Translations under genes and position numbers: made by a program | Assembly: GCF_029937755.1 (NCBI RefSeq) | Contig: NZ_JAPYPG010000002.1 | Coordinates: 411,648-475,647 of the forward strand | Direction: 5' to 3' | Source: Henriciella sp. | Lineage (GTDB): Bacteria > Pseudomonadota > Alphaproteobacteria > Caulobacterales > Hyphomonadaceae | Length of the DNA stretch: 64,000 nucleotides | The notes under the pieces: generated by a model | What the model saw: the letters and a program-made list of their open reading frames with translations, nothing else | Told to the model about the DNA's origin: nothing | Databases searched by the model: none | Shown: in pieces, positions 60,253-64,000 of the stretch | How the letters are laid out: each line of letters opens with the position of its first letter | Numbering within the stretch: position 1 is the first letter of the stretch

Positions 60253-62025
60253 TCAGGCGGCGTGTGGCCGATCGAAGGCTTGCGTCGCGGCTCCATCAAT
60301 GTCTTCGCCGCGCTCGAACAGCCCCGCGACCCGTGCCCATGCGTCTGCGGGCGGTGAACCTGCCCCCTCGACAAGGCGGGCGGGCGGCACCTGCATCCAT
60401 GCGGGCCGCCAGTCGGGATTGGGCTCGCATCCATGACCCATGATCCGGTTGCCGATGATTGCTTTCTGGACCTTTGCAGTGTCGCTGGCGCAACTCTCCG
60501 CGAGTGACTTCGAGCCGATGTCAGCGACCATGGCATTGATCGCGCGCTTGTCGCGCAACAAGTCGAAGAAGGCTGCGTCTGGTTTCCAGTAGGCGGATAG
60601 GTCCGTCTCGCAGACATGCAGCACGGCCTCGACAACCGGCCCACCTGCTTCCAGCGTCTGCGCCATGGTGAAGGCCAGAACCTCCATGACTTTCTCGTCC
60701 GACATGGCGAGCAAGGCGGCGAAGATTTCGCAGAGCCGGTAGGCGTCGCCATTGCGCCGCGCCTCGGCCGACACGCCCCGCGCCTCAAACAGGGAAGCGA
60801 TGCGGGCGCGCTTTTCCTCTATCTCGGCAGCGGCTTTTGATGCCTCAAGGCTCGCGCGCGTGTCCTCCTTGCGGCTTGTGCATTCATGGGCGCGGACTTG
60901 CCAGAGCGCGCTGCCGGTCATGGCGTGGGCCACCATCAGGCGCAGCGCGATGGCAGGCTGGCCCGCAAGGCTTGCCGTCGCTGCGCCATGACGATGCAGG
61001 AGAATGTATTCCGCCAGCGGGCCGGACATTTCGGGTTTGACGGGCGCGGCAGGCGCATCGTCCTTGCCTGTCTTTGCCGTCTCCTGTCGCCGCGCCTCGG
61101 CCTGTGAAATGAAGCCCTCATGGAAGGTCACTGTGCCGTCATGGCGTAGCTCGACATAGACCTTGCCGCCCTGGCGTTTGGTGCGCGTCTGGTGATCCCA
61201 GCGATGGAAGAAGGCCCCGCGCTCAAGGCAAATGACATCCTTCCAGCCGTCTGCAATGTAAGTCTCGACGCGGTGCGCCACAGCGGCTGACTGCGCCTTC
61301 CAGAAGGCGTCGGGATCGGCAAACACGCCATGCTCGCCGAACAGGTCGGCGGTGATCTGGCCCTCATAGTCTGCAATGTCGAACAGCGCCTTGTCGGTCG
61401 TGATGATCGCCCCGCCCGTGATCCATGCCTTACAGTTCCGGCCACGAGGCGCGCGTTCGTCCTCGCTCTCGTAAAGCCGCAACCATTCGGCCTGCTGGTC
61501 TGGCGTGGCGAGTGTCAGGGCGCGGATCGTCTCGCGGTCGATCTCGTCCTCGGCGTAGAGTTTTCGGATCGGTTCAGCGAGTGAAGCCAGCGCCAGAACG
61601 CGGCGCACCAGAAGCTCGGTGACGCCAAAGAAGCCAGCGATCTCGTCCACGCTGCGCCCCTCATCGTGCAGGCGCTTAAAGGCGGTGTACTGCTCCATTT
61701 CCGACGCTGGCAAGCGTCCGACATTCTCGATGACGGACGCGGCAATGGCGCTCGCGGCGTCTTCCTCGGTCATGATCGCGCAGGGGACTTGCGGGGTTTC
61801 ACCCGTCTCCTTCTCGATCTCCTTGAGGGCAAAATAGCGCCGCCGTCCGGCGACGACGCCATAGTGATCGCCTTCCTTGCGCACCAAGAGCGTTTGCCGG
61901 ACTCCACTCTCGCGGATCGACGGCAGGATGTCGGAGACGTCCGGCTTCTTGCGGCTGTGGCGCATGTTGAGTTTGGAAATCCGAAGCTCGGACAGGGGGA
62001 TAGTTTTGAGAATGGGCTGGGCCAT
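60253..62025 (-). CDS. parB: ParB/RepB/Spo0J family partition-like protein
   Basis: A 590-aa ParB-family protein. The N-terminal ParB/Srx-like domain (IPLSELRISKLNMRHSRKKPDVSDILPSIRESGVRQTLLVRKEGDHYGVVAGRRRYFAL) is followed by an HTH (RSVDEIAGFFGVTELLVRRVLALASL) and a long C-terminal region usual in element-borne ParB proteins. No parA is adjacent, so it may act as an element-specific regulator or stabilisation factor rather than in full partition. It follows three small genes on the same strand and ends at a terminator. Confidence 0.88.
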   Translation of the reverse strand: MAQPILKTIPLSELRISKLNMRHSRKKPDVSDILPSIRESGVRQTLLVRKEGDHYGVVAGRRRYFALKEIEKETGETPQVPCAIMTEEDAASAIAASVIENVGRLPASEMEQYTAFKRLHDEGRSVDEIAGFFGVTELLVRRVLALASLAEPIRKLYAEDEIDRETIRALTLATPDQQAEWLRLYESEDERAPRGRNCKAWITGGAIITTDKALFDIADYEGQITADLFGEHGVFADPDAFWKAQSAAVAHRVETYIADGWKDVICLERGAFFHRWDHQTRTKRQGGKVYVELRHDGTVTFHEGFISQAEARRQETAKTGKDDAPAAPVKPEMSGPLAEYILLHRHGAATASLAGQPAIALRLMVAHAMTGSALWQVRAHECTSRKEDTRASLEASKAAAEIEEKRARIASLFEARGVSAEARRNGDAYRLCEIFAALLAMSDEKVMEVLAFTMAQTLEAGGPVVEAVLHVCETDLSAYWKPDAAFFDLLRDKRAINAMVADIGSKSLAESCASDTAKVQKAIIGNRIMGHGCEPNPDWRPAWMQVPPARLVEGAGSPPADAWARVAGLFERGEDIDGAATQAFDRPHAA

Positions 62026-62073
62026 GATCTGGCTCCTTTTCGATTGAGGGGTTTGTGGATTGGGGGCGCGCCG

Positions 62074-62550
62074 TCACGCGCGCACCCCGCTGGTTTCCAG
62101 CGCCGCGCAAAGGCGGCGGGCGGCGGCGCGCCCTGCGTCCAAGGCTTCGGGCAGAAGCTCCTGCGCGACCTTGGTGAGATAGGCATTGTCGCTACCCGGA
62201 TAGTTCGCTTCGATGCCCCAAAGGCTGGCGGCATGGGCGTCCAGCGTGACACCCTCCAGCGCCACGGACAGAACGATCCCGCAATAGAACCATTCATCCG
62301 TGCGCCATGCTTCCATGACGGCTTCGGCGCGGGCCTGCGCCTCGGCGAAGCGCTGGCGATGGTTCGGACCGGGACCGATAAATCCCGGTGCGTCCTTGTA
62401 GAGTGATGGCCAGAATCCGTCCTGGCGCTCGTCGGGCGCATCGGGACAATCATCGCGCACAATCCGCGCGGTGATCTCGAAGCCTGCGACCTCGCAAGAG
62501 ATGCTGTCGCCCTCGCAGACAAAGTTCTGGAAGCGTTGCGTGAAGGTCAT
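62074..62550 (-). CDS. Hypothetical element-borne protein (158 aa)
   Basis: I cannot assign a function. The start at 62550 is supported by GGAGGG upstream and by an ATGA overlap with the preceding gene. The protein begins MTFTQRFQNFVCEGDSISCEV, is mostly soluble and acidic, and ends in an Ala-rich helix (EALDAGRAAARRLCAALE). Its place between parB and the ardA group is typical of accessory genes in these elements. Confidence 0.72.
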   Translation of the reverse strand: MTFTQRFQNFVCEGDSISCEVAGFEITARIVRDDCPDAPDERQDGFWPSLYKDAPGFIGPGPNHRQRFAEAQARAEAVMEAWRTDEWFYCGIVLSVALEGVTLDAHAASLWGIEANYPGSDNAYLTKVAQELLPEALDAGRAAARRLCAALETSGVRA

Positions 62551-62759
62551 CGTGCGCCCTCCGTGAAGAGTCCGGCAATCGCGATCCAGTGCGGGCCGTA
62601 GACGGCATGTTCGCCGCATTCGTCGCATGGATAAGCGCTCGCATCGGGTTCGCAGCACTCGCGCGGGGCGCGGCAGGCCAAGCAGAAGCCTTCTGACCAG
62701 TCGTCAGCCTGCTGCAGTTCTTCCAAAGTGAAGCGATAGCGGGTGGTTTCGGGAGTCAT
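62547..62759 (-). CDS. Small Cys-rich, zinc-ribbon-like protein (70 aa)
   Basis: A 70-aa protein with FCLACR, ECCEPD and YPCDECGE: a Cys-rich pattern suggesting a zinc-binding knuckle. ATG 62759 has GGAGGG 8 nt upstream. It overlaps the next gene by 4 nt and follows ardA by 14 nt. Its function is unknown. Confidence 0.72.
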   Translation of the reverse strand: MTPETTRYRFTLEELQQADDWSEGFCLACRAPRECCEPDASAYPCDECGEHAVYGPHWIAIAGLFTEGAR

Positions 62760-62773
62760 GTCCAAGCCCTCCG

Positions 62774-63340
62774 CTATCGTGACCAGAAAATGTGGACTTC
62801 ATCGAAGCCCGTCTGGAACACCATGATCTCGCCATTCAGCGCCATGTCGCGGGCAAGGGCCTGCCAGTCGATATAGTAGCGAAGGCTTTCGGGAATCTCG
62901 GTTCCCGTGTCCTCGTGCAGCTGTTCGGCAAAGTCCGCCGCGCTGCGATACTTGCCCGCATAGTCCTCGAAGGCGGCGCGCGCCTCGGCGAGATCGTCGC
63001 CGAAATGACTCATGAGTTTCGCGCCAAGCTCGCCATGTTCCTCGATGAAATCGGCAAGCGCGCACACGGTTTCGAATGAGGCGTATTCGGAAAGGTTCGC
63101 GCCCTCGAAGCCTTCATAATCGTGGATCGCCCATTCTTCGGCGTCGGGCTCCGGTGAGTCCGCCAGCATGGCGCGAACCTGTTCCCAAATCTCGTCAGGG
63201 GTGGTCGCCTCGATCCATCGGCCATGCAGGCAGCCGGAATTGTAGGCTGCAAGGCATGCCACGTAGATGCGCGGGCTATCGGGTCGCGCGGGTGCAGCGC
63301 TGGCTGCAAGAGGTGCAGCGTTTGCGAGTTGGTCAGTCAT
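62774..63340 (-). CDS. ardA: Antirestriction protein ArdA
   Basis: A 188-aa ArdA-family DNA mimic. It starts the conserved part with RIYVACLAAYNSGCLHGRWIEA and is strongly acidic throughout (EEWAIHDYEGFEG, FIEEHGELGAKL). ArdA binds type I restriction enzymes in place of DNA and protects incoming conjugative DNA. It leads the small-gene operon that ends with parB. It is notable that the start of a type I methylase gene lies less than 600 bp away on the other strand. Confidence 0.93.
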   Translation of the reverse strand: MTDQLANAAPLAASAAPARPDSPRIYVACLAAYNSGCLHGRWIEATTPDEIWEQVRAMLADSPEPDAEEWAIHDYEGFEGANLSEYASFETVCALADFIEEHGELGAKLMSHFGDDLAEARAAFEDYAGKYRSAADFAEQLHEDTGTEIPESLRYYIDWQALARDMALNGEIMVFQTGFDEVHIFWSR

Positions 63341-63687
63341 GTCAGTCTCCTTCCCCGCCCTCGTTCTTTTCCCGACAGTCGGGTGGGCGGCGAGGAGGTG
63401 CTCAGCCGGAGCGCATCAGGGCGGCGCGCAAGGGGAAGCTGTAGGTATGACGCCAAAAGACGATGAGAGATGACAAAGTCCCGCCCCCTTGCGCGACGAC
63501 CGCGCTCTGGCAGACGCACCGTCCGCCCACCTGACTGATGGGAACAGATATTGAGGCGGAGGGAGGCTGGGGTGGCCATGTGAGCACGCTGAACGCGAGC
63601 GACACCCCAACGCCGTTTCCCGGTTGTGCTATTTCCCGATTCTGCCTAATTTTCTCAAACAGGCTGATTTCGGCTCAAGGGGCGGTC
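63341..63687. other. Divergent promoter region with nested inverted repeats
   Basis: About 347 bp between ardA (minus) and the AlpA-like gene (plus), with no gene. It holds a CCCGAC-A-GTCGGG palindrome (63371-63383), an outer inverted repeat at 63378-63390 / 63523-63535 (12 of 13 pairs), a perfect inner one at 63425-63435 / 63485-63495 (11 pairs), and the short third copy of the cassette repeat (63407-63420). Confidence 0.6.
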
Positions 63688-63885
63688 ATGGAAACCGACA
63701 TTCTGACCATCAAGGAAGTGGCGGAATATCTGCGCATTACGGAGAAAACCGCCTACCGGCTGGCCTCCGAGCGCAAGATACCAGGCTTCAAGGTCGGCGG
63801 CTCCTGGCGGTTCCGCAAGGGTGAGATCGATGCCTGGATTGACGAAGATGCGCGCAAGCGCGCCAAGGGGGACAAGGATACATGA
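63688..63885 (+). CDS. Excisionase/AlpA-like helix-turn-helix protein preceding hsdM
   Basis: A 65-aa DNA-binding protein. [48 protein letters not shown] is a complete MerR/excisionase-type winged helix. ATG 63688 has AAGGGGC 7 nt upstream. Its stop overlaps the start of the methylase gene (ATGA), a common arrangement in which this small regulator leads a type I restriction-modification operon. Confidence 0.88.
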   Translation: METDILTIKEVAEYLRITEKTAYRLASERKIPGFKVGGSWRFRKGEIDAWIDEDARKRAKGDKDT

Positions 63886-64000
63886 CGGCCAGTGCAACAC
63901 CCGACATCAAATCGCTCAGCGGGTTCGTCTGGTCGATCGCTGAAATCCTGCGTGGGGATTTCAAGCAATCGGAATATGGCAAGGTGATCCTGCCCTTCGT
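63882..64000 (+). CDS. hsdM: Type I restriction-modification methylase HsdM, N-terminal part (cut by window edge)
   Basis: Only about 39 residues are present (through [29 protein letters not shown]). They match the N-terminal helical domain of type I N6-adenine methyltransferase subunits. The catalytic NPPF motif, hsdS and hsdR would lie beyond position 64000. Coupled to the AlpA-like gene by ATGA overlap. Confidence 0.82.
   Translation, partial: MTASATPDIKSLSGFVWSIAEILRGDFKQSEYGKVILPF

Overview
This 64 kb window most likely comes from an alphaproteobacterium. Hyphomonadaceae/Caulobacterales relatives are a guess, based on two TonB-dependent receptors, a Caulobacter-type CC0125/CC1285 lipoprotein, PHA storage genes, FixK/FNR-type sites and a sphingomonad/rhizobial-style conjugation module. 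I see no rRNA, tRNA or CRISPR array. Five blocks can be told apart.

Block A (1-7434, minus) reads as one catabolic operon. It runs from two adjacent acyl-CoA dehydrogenases through an SDR and an enoyl-CoA hydratase to two small unknown proteins, a D-aminoacylase-like amidohydrolase, an epoxide-hydrolase-like enzyme and an FAD oxidoreductase cut by the window edge. Block B (7758-18103) looks like a phosphorus-ester acquisition locus: a secreted PHP phosphoesterase, Tat-exported PhoD and a TonB receptor on the minus strand, then a HAD phosphatase, an RpiR regulator and a PhnD/PhnC/PhnE-type ABC importer. It has no C-P lyase.

Block C (18234-32868) is a 14.6 kb island bounded by a 31-nt direct repeat whose reverse complement encodes an IIEWE-stop tail like the end of GMP synthase, a known integration target. 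It holds an RNA-processing MBL enzyme, a long thymidine/AMP phosphorylase and a PRPP synthetase in one operon, then a lipoprotein, a host-attachment-family protein, a BON protein, a phasin-like protein, a Crp/FNR regulator, Hsp20, a phasin, PhaC and a P-type ATPase. Five 14-bp sites matching TTGAT-N4-ATCAA at 9 of 10 positions, plus a weaker sixth, lie in its intergenic regions. This suggests a self-contained low-oxygen/stress regulon. Three decayed genes lie inside it.

Block D (32869-52423) starts with the second repeat copy and an AbiEi/AbiEii toxin-antitoxin pair with a promoter-operator, then an unknown 241-aa gene. A long minus-strand catabolic cluster follows: a TonB receptor, SDR, aldehyde dehydrogenase, acyl-CoA ligase, AraC regulator, enoyl-CoA hydratase, thiolase, acyl-CoA dehydrogenase, methylacyl-CoA racemase-type CoA transferase, PQQ/heme alcohol dehydrogenase and a propeller-like lipoprotein. 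Together they could import an alcohol (possibly methyl-branched or isoprenoid), oxidise it in the periplasm and feed beta-oxidation.

Block E (52754-64000) is part of an integrative/conjugative element: an RHH protein, TraG, a VirD2/DUF3363 relaxase, TraF peptidase, an AlpA-like regulator, DUF736, a mercury-type cassette between near-identical 29-nt repeats, ParB, small accessory proteins, ArdA, and the start of a type I restriction methylase (HsdM) cut by the window end.
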